Assembly: GCA_002753305.1 (NCBI GenBank)
Contig: PEAC01000001.1
Location: 1 to 64,000, forward strand
Source of the DNA: Nitrospirae bacterium MYbin6
Lineage (GTDB): Bacteria; Nitrospirota; Thermodesulfovibrionia; Thermodesulfovibrionales; Magnetobacteriaceae
DNA length: 64,000 nt
Direction of reading: 5' to 3'
The notes under the pieces are model-generated. The model worked only from the letters and a program-made list of their open reading frames with translations, was not told the DNA's origin and made no database searches. This document shows, in pieces, positions 9,300 through 19,200 of the stretch. Within the stretch, counting starts at the first letter, position 1; every line of letters begins with the position of its first letter. A program made the translations under genes and the position numbers.

Positions 9300-9320
9300 G
9301 CACATGAACAGGAGGGATTT

Positions 9321-10328
9321 ATGAGTCAAGCACATAACGCAGTAAAAGTATTACAGGTGAATGCTTCGATAATTTCTACGGATGCCCTTAAAGAGAACAT
9401 CCTGCCTTTGTATGATTTCAGCGGGCACGTTAAGTGTGAACTATTGTTTCACAATACAAACGATATTTACCTTATCAGCGACGGTAATAGAAAGTATTAT
9501 ATGAAATTATTCGGCTATGGCGGTAAAAGCGGGAAGGAAATAGACGATATATTGTATCTGATTGAAAATCTGGGAAAAAATGAAATTTGCGTATCCTTGC
9601 CGCTCACTTCCAAAGATGGCAAAAAAAGGCTTACTATCGAGGCCCCTGAAGGCAGGAGGTCTCTTGTCATTTTTGACGGACTCCAGGGCGAACGGCTTAA
9701 TCTCAAGGACATGAGGCAGGTTTATGAGTACGGCAGAACTGTGGCGCTTCTTCATAACTGTTGCGACAATGACGGACTCAAGCTTCAATCGTATCACCTG
9801 AACATCGATAACATATTTACAAGCCCAATCGAGTATCTGCAAAACAACATGTACGATAAAACCGGGTACCGCGATTTTCTGGCTGCCCTGGCCGACAGAT
9901 TAAGAAAACAGATTGCGCAATTGCCCATGCAATCTCCAATGTATGGTATATGCCATGGAGACCTGAACCTTTCTAACGTGTTGTGGAGTAACACGGGAAA
10001 TGTAATGTTGATGGACTTCGACGATTGCTGCCGTTTTTGGAGGATTTACGACTTGTCGGTGTTTCTGTGGAACCTGTGGGCACTGATAAAAAACTCACGA
10101 AACAGGAAAAGGTTGTGGAATACCTATATTGACGGATACAGGCAGCAGAGAAACCTAAGCAGGACAGAACTGAAAATGATACCTGTTTTTTTATTTGTAA
10201 GACACTTCGAGTTTATCTCCTTTAACCTCTCCACGTCAAAACACTTCGGCACGGGCTGGTTTGATGTAAGTTTTTTCGATAAACATATTGATTATTTACG
10301 TAAGTGGGAGAAGGAGTATTCCGTCTGA
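9321..10328 (+). CDS. APH-fold phosphotransferase (aminoglycoside phosphotransferase / homoserine kinase type II family)
   Basis: A 335-residue small-molecule kinase. The catalytic loop is ICHGDLNLSNVLW (near residue 210) and the metal-binding segment is LMDFDDCC (near 231), matching the family's HGDxxxxN and DxD positions. The N-lobe contains KYYMKLF with the ATP-binding Lys. I use the ATG at 9321 because a near-perfect AGGAGGG sits 4-10 bases upstream; an earlier in-frame ATG at 9264 has no such site and lies before the promoter. It is the only + strand gene inside the cluster, between the two - strand operons, with its own promoter and terminator. It could phosphorylate the product as self-protection, like viomycin or aminoglycoside kinases, or a building block (inference). 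Confidence 0.85.
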   Translation: MSQAHNAVKVLQVNASIISTDALKENILPLYDFSGHVKCELLFHNTNDIYLISDGNRKYYMKLFGYGGKSGKEIDDILYLIENLGKNEICVSLPLTSKDGKKRLTIEAPEGRRSLVIFDGLQGERLNLKDMRQVYEYGRTVALLHNCCDNDGLKLQSYHLNIDNIFTSPIEYLQNNMYDKTGYRDFLAALADRLRKQIAQLPMQSPMYGICHGDLNLSNVLWSNTGNVMLMDFDDCCRFWRIYDLSVFLWNLWALIKNSRNRKRLWNTYIDGYRQQRNLSRTELKMIPVFLFVRHFEFISFNLSTSKHFGTGWFDVSFFDKHIDYLRKWEKEYSV

Positions 10329-10345
10329 AGCGCAACAGCATCTTG

Positions 10346-10387
10346 CCGGCATCCATCCGTATTCTAACAGAATGGATGCCGGTTTTT
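10346..10387 (+). terminator. Rho-independent terminator after the kinase gene
   Basis: The arms CCGGCATCC (10346-10354) and GGATGCCGG (10374-10382) pair perfectly, with an inner stem ATTCT/AGAAT around a short loop, followed by TTTTT at 10383-10387. It lies between the convergent kinase and RCC1-hydrolase genes. There is no A-run on the other side, so it serves mainly the + strand gene. Confidence 0.85.
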
Positions 10388-10402
10388 GCCGTTACTTGTA
10401 GT

Positions 10403-13252
10403 CTAGTATTCCGTTAATGGTGTCCTGACAGCCGGCCGCTTAACCTCAGGCCGTTTCATCAGCGGCTTTGCGGTGCTTGGAGTAAGCACTGAGAGAGTGT
10501 CAAAGAGAATAAGCGCATTGGTACTGTTGTATTGAACGCCATCGTCAAAAAGGGACCTGTTTACACAGACTGCCATGTCATAGTCATAGGGGATGTAATG
10601 TTGAATCGAGCAGTCATAACCAAATATCTGCCCTCTGTGCCCGCCAATAAAGTAGTCTTCCTCCACCATAAAACCCATTCCGTATTTGTAACTGCCCTGG
10701 CCGAAGTCGTCGAGGTTTATGAAGGTCATCTGCAGTTGATGATATGTACTGTTGAGTAAAGTGCCATAATAGAGGGCATTAATCCATTTCAGCAGATCGG
10801 GAATGGTAGAGATAACGCTTCCTGCCGAAAATGGATATGAGGGGTCGCCTATTGAGACATCTTCCAGCTTCGATGACGAGATGTTGTTATACGTCGAGTA
10901 GCCGTGGGCATAGCTGCCGCTTATGTATGGATTCCCAGGGGATACAACCTCTGAGCTGGTCATACCAAGTACATCGAGTATGCGTGTTTTTACCTCCTGT
11001 TCGTACGGGTTGCCGGTTACCGCCTGTATTATAAGTCCCAGGAGGTAGTAATTTGAATTGGAATACACCCAGTTGGTTCCTGGCGTAAAGTCAGGAGAGT
11101 GGCTGTTTATCACCGACATGACCTCACTGCTTTGCCATACTCTGTAAGGGTTTGCTACGGTACCCTGAAAGATGGGATCGCTAAAGTCAGTATATGTGTG
11201 GATACCGGTTGTGTGGGTGAGAAGATTTGTTATGGTTATCGCGTTCAGGTCATAATTCGTTAAAACGGTGGCGAGATTGGGCAGCCATTTTGCCAGGGTG
11301 TCTGACAATAACAGTTTTCCCTCCTGCGCTAGCTGCAACACCACTGTTGCTGTGAAGGTCTTCGATACGCTGCCGACTCTGAACTTATCCGTATATTGAA
11401 TGGGGGTTTTATTCGTCAGATCCGAGTAACCGGCTTTGCCGTACCATGCCGTATTATTTCCCCTTTTGATTCCCATCACCATACCCGGTACGTTATCATA
11501 AGACGCGTTGTCAGTTCTTCCCGTAATCATGGCCTGTATCTGAGCAGCCTGAGAAGATGTCAGGGTGTCTGCAACGGCTGATGGGGCTGGACATGTGAAT
11601 ACAGCATTCGCATTTGGATTCCAAACTATCCACATATTGTTCCAGCTGCTGCCATTCCAGTAATATATATATCCATCTGGCCATGCCACCAGGGCGGTAC
11701 CATTTGTAAACCATTGGAAATAGTACGCGCCACCTGATGCTGTCCCTCTGGTTACACCTTCGAATTTTGTTCCAAAATACGAAATATATTGACTATATAC
11801 TTCATTAATCTTGGCGCTTGCCGTAACAATGTCTTTCCAACTTATCCCGAAACAGTTCCAGCCGCTGCCATTGCTGTAATACATATACCCATCTGTCCAT
11901 GCTAACAGGCCAGTGCCATTGGTACACGTTTGGACATAGTAGGTGCCGGCCGCTGTTGCCAGTGTAGTTACACTTCCGGATTTTGCTCCAAAATACGAAA
12001 TATATTTATTATATAATTCGTTGATCATTGCGTTTGCCGCTTTTCTGGCTTCAGGGTCGTTGTTGACCATCCACTTCGCAGATGTCCCTGCTTGGACCGG
12101 CAAGTTTTGGCTGTTCCCCGTGGTGGTATTGTCTCCTAGTTGGCCTGAGGAATCAGTACCCCAAGCCCAAAGAGTGCCGTCATTTTTTACGCCTAAGGTG
12201 TGATACAGGCCGCCGGCTATGTTTGACCAGTTAGTGGCTGTCCCTATCTGTTTGAGTGAATAGCCATTTGAGGTCGTGTTGTCTCCTATTTGCCCCTCTT
12301 TATTCCTGCCCCAACCATATAAGGCGTATGAATACAATGGTTGCCCTGCCTGCGCAAGCAGGGCCATGCCTGTTTGCTGAAATGGTTGTTGTCCCACAAA
12401 CCCCGTTGAGGCGTAAGTACTGCTTATTTGAGACGCAGAGGTTACTAAGTTTGTTTTCGCTACAGACTGATCTTTTGCCAATTGGCCAAATAAATTATCA
12501 CCCCAGGCCCAAAGAGTGCCATCATTTTGTATGCCTAGCGTGGAAGATACACCTGCCAATACGCTTGACCAATTCGTATACGCCGTTATCTGCACGGGTA
12601 AGTTACTATTGGTATATGTGCCGATTCCTAATTGGCCGAATGAATTGCCACCCCAAACCCAAAGAGTGCCGTCATTTTGTACTCCTGCTGTGTGTAAAGA
12701 ACCAGCCGATACCTTTGCCCAATTCGTAGATGTCCCTATCTGTACGGGTGAGTATTTATGGGTAGTAGTGCCGTCTCCTAATTGGCCCGACGAATTCCCG
12801 CCCCATGCCCAAAGGGTGCCGTCATTTTGTATGCCCACCGTGTGCAAGGAACCAGCCGATACCTTTACCCAGTTCGTGGACGTCCCTATCTGAATGGGGG
12901 TTAATCTGTCGATAACCGTGCCGTCGCCTAATTGGCCTGACGAATTGCCGCCCCAGGCCCAGAGAGTGCCGTCATATCTTATGCCCATCGTGTGTCCACA
13001 GCCCGCGGATACCGATAACCAACTCGTAGACTTTCCTATCTGTTCCGGTACTCCAATGGGGTTAGTAGTGCCGTCCCCTAATTGGCCCGACGCATTCCAA
13101 CCCCAGGCCCAAAGAGTGCCGTCATTTTGTATGCCCGTCGAGTGTAAGCAACCCGCAGATATATCTGCGGATGATATAGGACTATAGCAAAATACTGACA
13201 TCAACAAAATTACAATAGCAACTACTGCTTTACTTAGCTTCCCTGTACCCAT
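10403..13252 (-). CDS. Secreted RCC1-propeller protein fused to a class C beta-lactamase-fold (S12) serine hydrolase
   Basis: A 949-residue protein with a signal peptide (about residues 1-29, hydrophobic AVVAIVILLMSVFCY, cut near SSA). Residues 30-390 hold seven or eight RCC1-type repeats of about 50 residues (core GIQNDGTLWAWGxNxxGQLG). Next come two copies of a roughly 75-residue unit (NELYNKYISYFGAKSG...YYSNGSGWN / NEVYSQYISYFGTKFEG...YYWNGSSWN). The C-terminal 350 residues are an S12 beta-lactamase/peptidase domain with the nucleophile SVSK (near 627), YSN (near 729) and HRG (near 871). S12 enzymes include ClbP, ZmaM and XcnG, which remove N-acyl-D-Asn prodrug leaders from PKS/NRPS products in the periplasm. 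Unlike those, this protein has no C-terminal membrane helices. AAGGAGA lies 8 bases before the ATG. It follows the terminal NRPS gene by 30 bases. Confidence 0.9.
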   Translation of the reverse strand: MGTGKLSKAVVAIVILLMSVFCYSPISSADISAGCLHSTGIQNDGTLWAWGWNASGQLGDGTTNPIGVPEQIGKSTSWLSVSAGCGHTMGIRYDGTLWAWGGNSSGQLGDGTVIDRLTPIQIGTSTNWVKVSAGSLHTVGIQNDGTLWAWGGNSSGQLGDGTTTHKYSPVQIGTSTNWAKVSAGSLHTAGVQNDGTLWVWGGNSFGQLGIGTYTNSNLPVQITAYTNWSSVLAGVSSTLGIQNDGTLWAWGDNLFGQLAKDQSVAKTNLVTSASQISSTYASTGFVGQQPFQQTGMALLAQAGQPLYSYALYGWGRNKEGQIGDNTTSNGYSLKQIGTATNWSNIAGGLYHTLGVKNDGTLWAWGTDSSGQLGDNTTTGNSQNLPVQAGTSAKWMVNNDPEARKAANAMINELYNKYISYFGAKSGSVTTLATAAGTYYVQTCTNGTGLLAWTDGYMYYSNGSGWNCFGISWKDIVTASAKINEVYSQYISYFGTKFEGVTRGTASGGAYYFQWFTNGTALVAWPDGYIYYWNGSSWNNMWIVWNPNANAVFTCPAPSAVADTLTSSQAAQIQAMITGRTDNASYDNVPGMVMGIKRGNNTAWYGKAGYSDLTNKTPIQYTDKFRVGSVSKTFTATVVLQLAQEGKLLLSDTLAKWLPNLATVLTNYDLNAITITNLLTHTTGIHTYTDFSDPIFQGTVANPYRVWQSSEVMSVINSHSPDFTPGTNWVYSNSNYYLLGLIIQAVTGNPYEQEVKTRILDVLGMTSSEVVSPGNPYISGSYAHGYSTYNNISSSKLEDVSIGDPSYPFSAGSVISTIPDLLKWINALYYGTLLNSTYHQLQMTFINLDDFGQGSYKYGMGFMVEEDYFIGGHRGQIFGYDCSIQHYIPYDYDMAVCVNRSLFDDGVQYNSTNALILFDTLSVLTPSTAKPLMKRPEVKRPAVRTPLTEY
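12060..13172 (-). repeat. Coding tandem repeats (RCC1 units, about 150 bp period)
   Basis: The DNA for the RCC1 units repeats with a period of 150-153 bases. Near-identical blocks such as CCCAAAGAGTGCCGTCATTTTG recur at about 13107, 12657, 12507 and, with changes, elsewhere. The four repeats nearest the N-terminus are most alike, pointing to recent duplication or gene conversion. It is part of the coding sequence, not a separate element. Confidence 0.8.
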
Positions 13253-13282
13253 GATTAAATTCTCCTTTTTATCAGATTTATG

Positions 13283-16200
13283 TTATATAAGGCAGTACCT
13301 CTGCCTTACTATGCCGTCAATAATAGCTTGAACCAGTGAAATATTTTTCTCCGCGTTAAACCCGGATAACATCTCTGCATGGCGTCCGTATCCTTTATAT
13401 ATAACATAACGGCCCCTTCTTGTACAACCGCTCCAGTTACGCTCCATGTAGTGGCAGACGTCGTGTCCGGCTTCCGTGATTTCATCGGTTGAGAGAATCA
13501 TATGCAGGTTGGAGGCGGTAATCCCGTCATTTAACACACTCTCAACATAACCGGCATAGTGTGCCATCTGCTCCATAATGATTTTCTTTACAAGTTGCCC
13601 ATTTACAAGTTCTCCGGGAGCAGTGCTGCCGCTCAGGTGTGAAAAAAAACTTTCATAGTGTTCACGCAGCACATCCTCCCGCTGTACGTTGTTAAGACAT
13701 GATTTTTTTACCCGTCTATATGAGTCTATGAGTATCACATCGGTAACTATTATCCTGTCATTGTTAAGTAACCGCGACAGCTCAAATGCGAGATTGCCGC
13801 CGCTTGAGTGCCCAATAAGGATGCAGGGGCTGCCGCTTTGTATTTTTTTAATCTCTGCCGCATAGATACTGAGCACGTCCGCGGATGCTATGTAGTTAAA
13901 GCCATACACCGTAACGGCCTTAAGTTTCTTTGCAACGCCTCTGTACACAAAGGCATATCCGGTGAGAGGGGGCAAAAAGTATACGTTAAATGCCCCGTCT
14001 TCATTTAATAGCACTGCCGTATTTGTATCGATGGAGCGATAAAAACCTTCTACATTTTCAATTCCACTGGCAAGCGCGTAAATGGTTTGATATTCAAATA
14101 TAATGGTAAGAGGCAGCCTGGGGTCAAAGCGTTCCCGTAGTTTTGACGCCAGTGCGATGGCGCTTATGCTGTTGCCGCCAATATCGAAGAAGTTATCGTG
14201 TATCCCTATATCCGCCCTGCCAATGGCCAATTCCCAGAGGGACGCGATTGCGGCTTCAAGCGCTGTGTGTGGTTTTCGATATTCCGGGGTGGTGGAAGGC
14301 ATGGCGGCCCTTCCCACTGGGGGCAGCAGTTTTTTGTCCACCTTGCCGCTGATGGTCACCGGCAGTCCGTCAATCTGAATAAGGTGTGCCGGAATCATAT
14401 AATCCGGCAGGGTTTTTCTCATATACTCTTTTAAGGCCGCCACAGGCAGTATTTCATCCGATGTAAAGTAGGCGGCAAGTGCATTGCCCTCCGGGGATTC
14501 TACGGCCACAACCGATGCCTTCTTTATACTAGGAAAAGAGGCAAGCGCTCGTTCAACCTCTAGCGGCTCCACGCGATACCCACGTATTTTAACCTGGTCG
14601 TCTTTTCTCCCCAGAAACTCCAGTTCCCCTGTGTGAAGCCACCTGCCAAGGTCCCCTGTACGATAGAGCCTATAGCCGGGTTTAAACGGATTATCTGTAA
14701 ACACCTCAGCCGTAAGAGGCTCGTTGTTCAGATAACCCCTTGCAAGGCAAACCCCTGAAATACATATCTCTCCGGTTACTCCCACTGGCAGAAGGTTCAT
14801 ATTTTCGTCAAGCACGTATACGTAAACATTCGCTATGGGCTTTCCTATGGGGATGGAGTTTGCATAGCGGGCCTCCCTGCCGATTTCGTGAATGGCCGCG
14901 CAGACCGACGCCTCGGTAGGGCCGTAGGCGTTAAAGCACCGGCTGCTTTTGGCAATTTCAAGAGTCGCGTTGACATTTGCAGCCTCACCGGCAGTGATGA
15001 CAGTTTTTATGGTGCTTAGGGCGTCTCTCTCAAGGGTTTGCATGTACACAGGTGGGATTGTAGCCACGGTAACACCGTATTGTCTTACAAAGGCCGCAAA
15101 CCCTGATGGATCCCTAATATACCTTTCCTCTACCGGCACCAACGCGGCCCCCGCAAAAAGTGCCATAAATATCTCTGACATGGAGGCGTCAAAAGACGGT
15201 GAGGCAAACTGAAGCACCCTGTCTGTCTTATCTATCGCAAATATCCTCACCTGCTCTAATGCCATGTTTACAAAGCCTGCGTGTTCGACCATTACACCCT
15301 TTGGCCTGCCTGTAGAGCCGGAGGTATATATCACGTAAGCAAGGCCGCCTGCCGGCAAAACGCCAGTCCGGTAATTCGCCGCCTCATCAAGCGATAAATT
15401 TAACAGATCAACCACCTCGATGTCCTCGTACGTGCCCTTTAAGTGTGCGTACACTGGAAGTCCGCTTTCAGTCAGTATGACTTTGCAGGCACTGTCTCTT
15501 AGCACGTAATCAAGTCTTTCATAAGGGAAATTCGTATCGAGCGGCAGATAAACGGCCCCTGCCTTCAGCACTCCAAGAACAGCCGTTACCAGTGCGCGCC
15601 CTCGGGGGAGAATTACCGCTGCCATGTCACCGCGCTTTACATTAAAACGTTTAACCAGTATGTCGGCCAGGGCATCGGTTTCATGGTTGAGCGCTGCATA
15701 ACTCACATCACCGCCTTTGGTAGTTATGGCAGTCCTGTCCGCGCAATTGGCCGCTCTTTCTATAAAAACGTCCACAATGGTTTTATCGGTGGGAAAAGGG
15801 ACGTCAAAGCCCGCAAGGGCATCAAGTAAAACCCTGGTTTGCTCGTCGCTTACAAACTGAAGGTGTTTTAACGCGGTAAGAGGGGCGCCTGAGAACGAGG
15901 CGGCAAGGGTCGCGAAATTGGCGGCCATACTGGTAATCGTGCCCTCCATAAACATTGCTGTGGCATAGTTTATATTTAAAGAGATTATCCCGTGTTTTTT
16001 CGTAAAATGGAAAGTGAGATCGAATTTTGTCACATTGTAGTCGAATGGAAGCTCTGAAATCATCACCCTCTCTCCAAAGACATCGGGTGATTCCTCCGGC
16101 TGCTCCTCATCCTCATCGAAGACGGCCATGACGTCAAAAAGCGGGTGCCGGTTAATATCCCTTGGAAGAGTCAGCTCACCGACAAGGGAATCAAATGGGT

Positions 16201-19200
16201 AACTCTGGTGGTCAAATGCCCCGGCAACGGTGGTTTTTATCTTTTTCAATAATGCGATAAAGTTGTCGCTGCCATCTATTTTGTCCCTGAGCACCACGGT
16301 GTTGACGTAAAGCCCCACCTGCCCTTGCAGCTCAGGGTGAGTTCGCCCGGTAACGGGTGTGCCGATAATTATATCTTTCTGTCCACAGTAACGGCAAAGA
16401 AGCGCTTTCAAGATAACCACAAAAACTGAAAAAGCCCCTGCCCCCTGGGTCTTGCCGATCAGGAGAAGCCTCTCCGATACGGCGGCATCGATATGGCGGC
16501 TTACGGTCTTGCCACGGAATGATTGCTTGTGTGGCCGTGGAAAATCAAATGGCAATCTCAGCGGCACAATCTCTGAGGAAGGGGAAAACCTCTGCAGCCA
16601 GTACTGCCTGTCTTTTTGTATCCTTGCGAGCGTGTCTGGAGAGCCTTGCCATGCTACATAATCTCCGTAGTCAATCTTTAACGGGGCAAGGTGGTTATGG
16701 CTGCCTTTAAGCAGGGCTTCATAGATTGTCTTTAACTCCCGCATGATTATCCCGAAAGACCATCCGTCGCAAACAATGTGGTGAGCCTTTATTATAAGTA
16801 CGTGCTTATTTTCAGAAAGTAAGATGTGTTTGGCAACAAAGAGCGGTCCCTTAAATAGTTCCATGGGCCGCAGCGCCTCCTCTTCAACCATCAGCCGGGC
16901 CGCGTCAAGGGCATCGGCTGTGCCTGAGATATCATCGGTCTGAAGTGAAAACCCGGCGGAGCCTTTTACTGCCTGCCGTGGGGTGCCTGTGTTCGTTGCT
17001 GCAAGTGTGTTTGTCAGTGCGTTATGACGCTCAACCAGGATTTTCAGTGCCCTGGCCAAAACGGATATATCCAGTTCTCCCTCAAGCAGGTATGCGGTTA
17101 TCATGTTATAGGCCCCCGCCGCCTCGTCCATCTGCTCTAACACCCACATGCGTCTCTGTGAATGGGAAAGCGGATAAACCCCTGAATTGTGCACCGGTTG
17201 TATCTCGTCAAGCGCAGAATGTGTCTTGCGTGATAAAATCCCTGCAAGGGATTGCACTGTGGGGTTTTCCATTATTTCACGCAGTGTCAGTTCTATGGAG
17301 AGTTCCCTGTGAATTTTTGACATTATCAGCATTGCCTTGAGGCTGTGCCCGCCCAGAGTAAAGAAATTATCCCTTATTCCTATCCCCTGCCGCCCTAAGA
17401 CGGATTGCCATATGGAGGCAATCACTGTTTCAAGGCTGTTTCGCGGCGCTACAGGGCACTCCTGCGTAGCCGATATGGCTGTCGTCCTGTATGTAGAGAG
17501 AGTTTTTCTGTCAATTTTGCCGTTTGCTGTATAAGGGAACTTGTCAATAAATTCAAAACTGGTGGGAATCATATAATCCGGCAAGGCCAGAGACAGATAA
17601 TCTCTCAGCTGCAACTCGTTAAGCTCTCTGTCAAGTGTGTTATTAAGTATTGTAAAGGCAACGAGTTCTTTCTCTGTTGAATCCGTTGCCGTTGCAATAA
17701 CTGCGGCATCCCTGACAGAGCTATGCCCCTTTATACGCGCCTCTATCTCACCCGGCTCTACACGGTAGCCGCGAATCTTGAGCTGGTCGTCTGTCCTGCC
17801 AAGGCACTCAAGCTCCCCTGTAGAAAGCCATCGTCCGAGGTCTCCGGTTCTATATATACGCCCTCTGCCTATGCGGGGATTTTCAATGAATTTATCTGCC
17901 GTAAGCCGCTCCTGATTGTAGTAACCCCTTGATACCCCCGCCCCTCCTATGCAGATTTCCCCTGGCACTTCGCGGGGTAAAAGGCTGCCATCGGCGGACA
18001 AAATATATACGGCTTCGTTTAACAGGGGCCTTCCAATGTTGAGCACTCCGTCGTTCAGCCTTTTGCCGGTTGACCATATTGTGGTCTCCGTAGGTCCATA
18101 AACATTAAAAACATTGACCGTGCCAAAGAGCGGTTTCATACGCTCAAAGAGGTCAGCGGGCAGCGGCTCTCCGCCTATTATTAATACCCTGAGGGTGTTG
18201 AGGGCGTCAACCTCGCTGCCATCAAGAAGCAGTTTTAATCTCGATGGCGTAACCTGAAAGGCGGTAATGGCCGATTCCCTGAGCGTTTGTAATATCCTGT
18301 GGGGGTGGGCTGTTTCAGCGTCTTGTGAGAGCACCACGGTCATTCCGATAAGAAGGCTTTCTATAAGCTCGAGCACAGAAATATCAAAAATAACCGTTGT
18401 AAGCGCGTAAATGCGGTCAGCGGAGGTAAGTCCAAAAACGCCTGCCATGTTGGCTGAAAACGAAACGACATTTGAGTGGGTAACTACTACGCCTTTGGGA
18501 TTGCCGGTCGACCCGGAGGTGTATGTTACATATGCCGGTGACTCCGGGGTTATCTCCTTTGGCGGGTTTGAAGCCCCGCCCTCCTCTATGTTGGTTACGT
18601 TACAGAGGACGCAGCTGAGTGTATCGGAGAATTCCCTGACGTATCTGTCTGAGGTAACCACCACCTTACAGCCGCTGTTACCCACAATGTAAAGGATCCG
18701 TTTTAGTGGAAGCCCCGGGTCTATGGGCACATACGCGGCCGATGCCTTCAGGATTCCTAAAATCCCGGCAACAAGCCACTCAGAGCGCTCCATCATAATC
18801 CCTGCGAGGTCGCCCGGCCTGACCCCTAAGGTGTTTCTTAAGTGATGGGCAAGACGATTTGACATTGCGTTGAGCTGCGAAAATGAAAAGGGCCTGCCAT
18901 CGGAGACAACCGCGGTCTTATCGGGCCTCAGAAGCGCCTGCCGTTGAAATGTGTCCGTAATGGTACTTGTGCCATTAGTGGAATCGCTGCCGTTGAATTT
19001 ATAGAGAATTTCATGGCGCTCCACCCCGGTCAACATATCCATATCGGCGATGCTTATGGACGGGTCTTTACAAACGCACAGCGCTAGTTGTAATAAATGG
19101 CCGATGGTTGCGTTTATGTCGTTTTCGCTATATATGTTAGCGTCAAAAGAGAATCTGAGTGTCTTACCTGGTAAGATGCTTACCTCGAGGGGATAGTTTG

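Noticed and set aside
9169..9320. A sigma70 promoter for the leftward exporter operon
   Set aside because: TATACT on the - strand has no acceptable -35 at 16-18 bases; not reported as a feature.
12256..13187. Several + strand open frames opposite the RCC1 repeats
   Set aside because: They are antisense shadows of a clear coding repeat with signal peptide and ribosome-binding site on the - strand.
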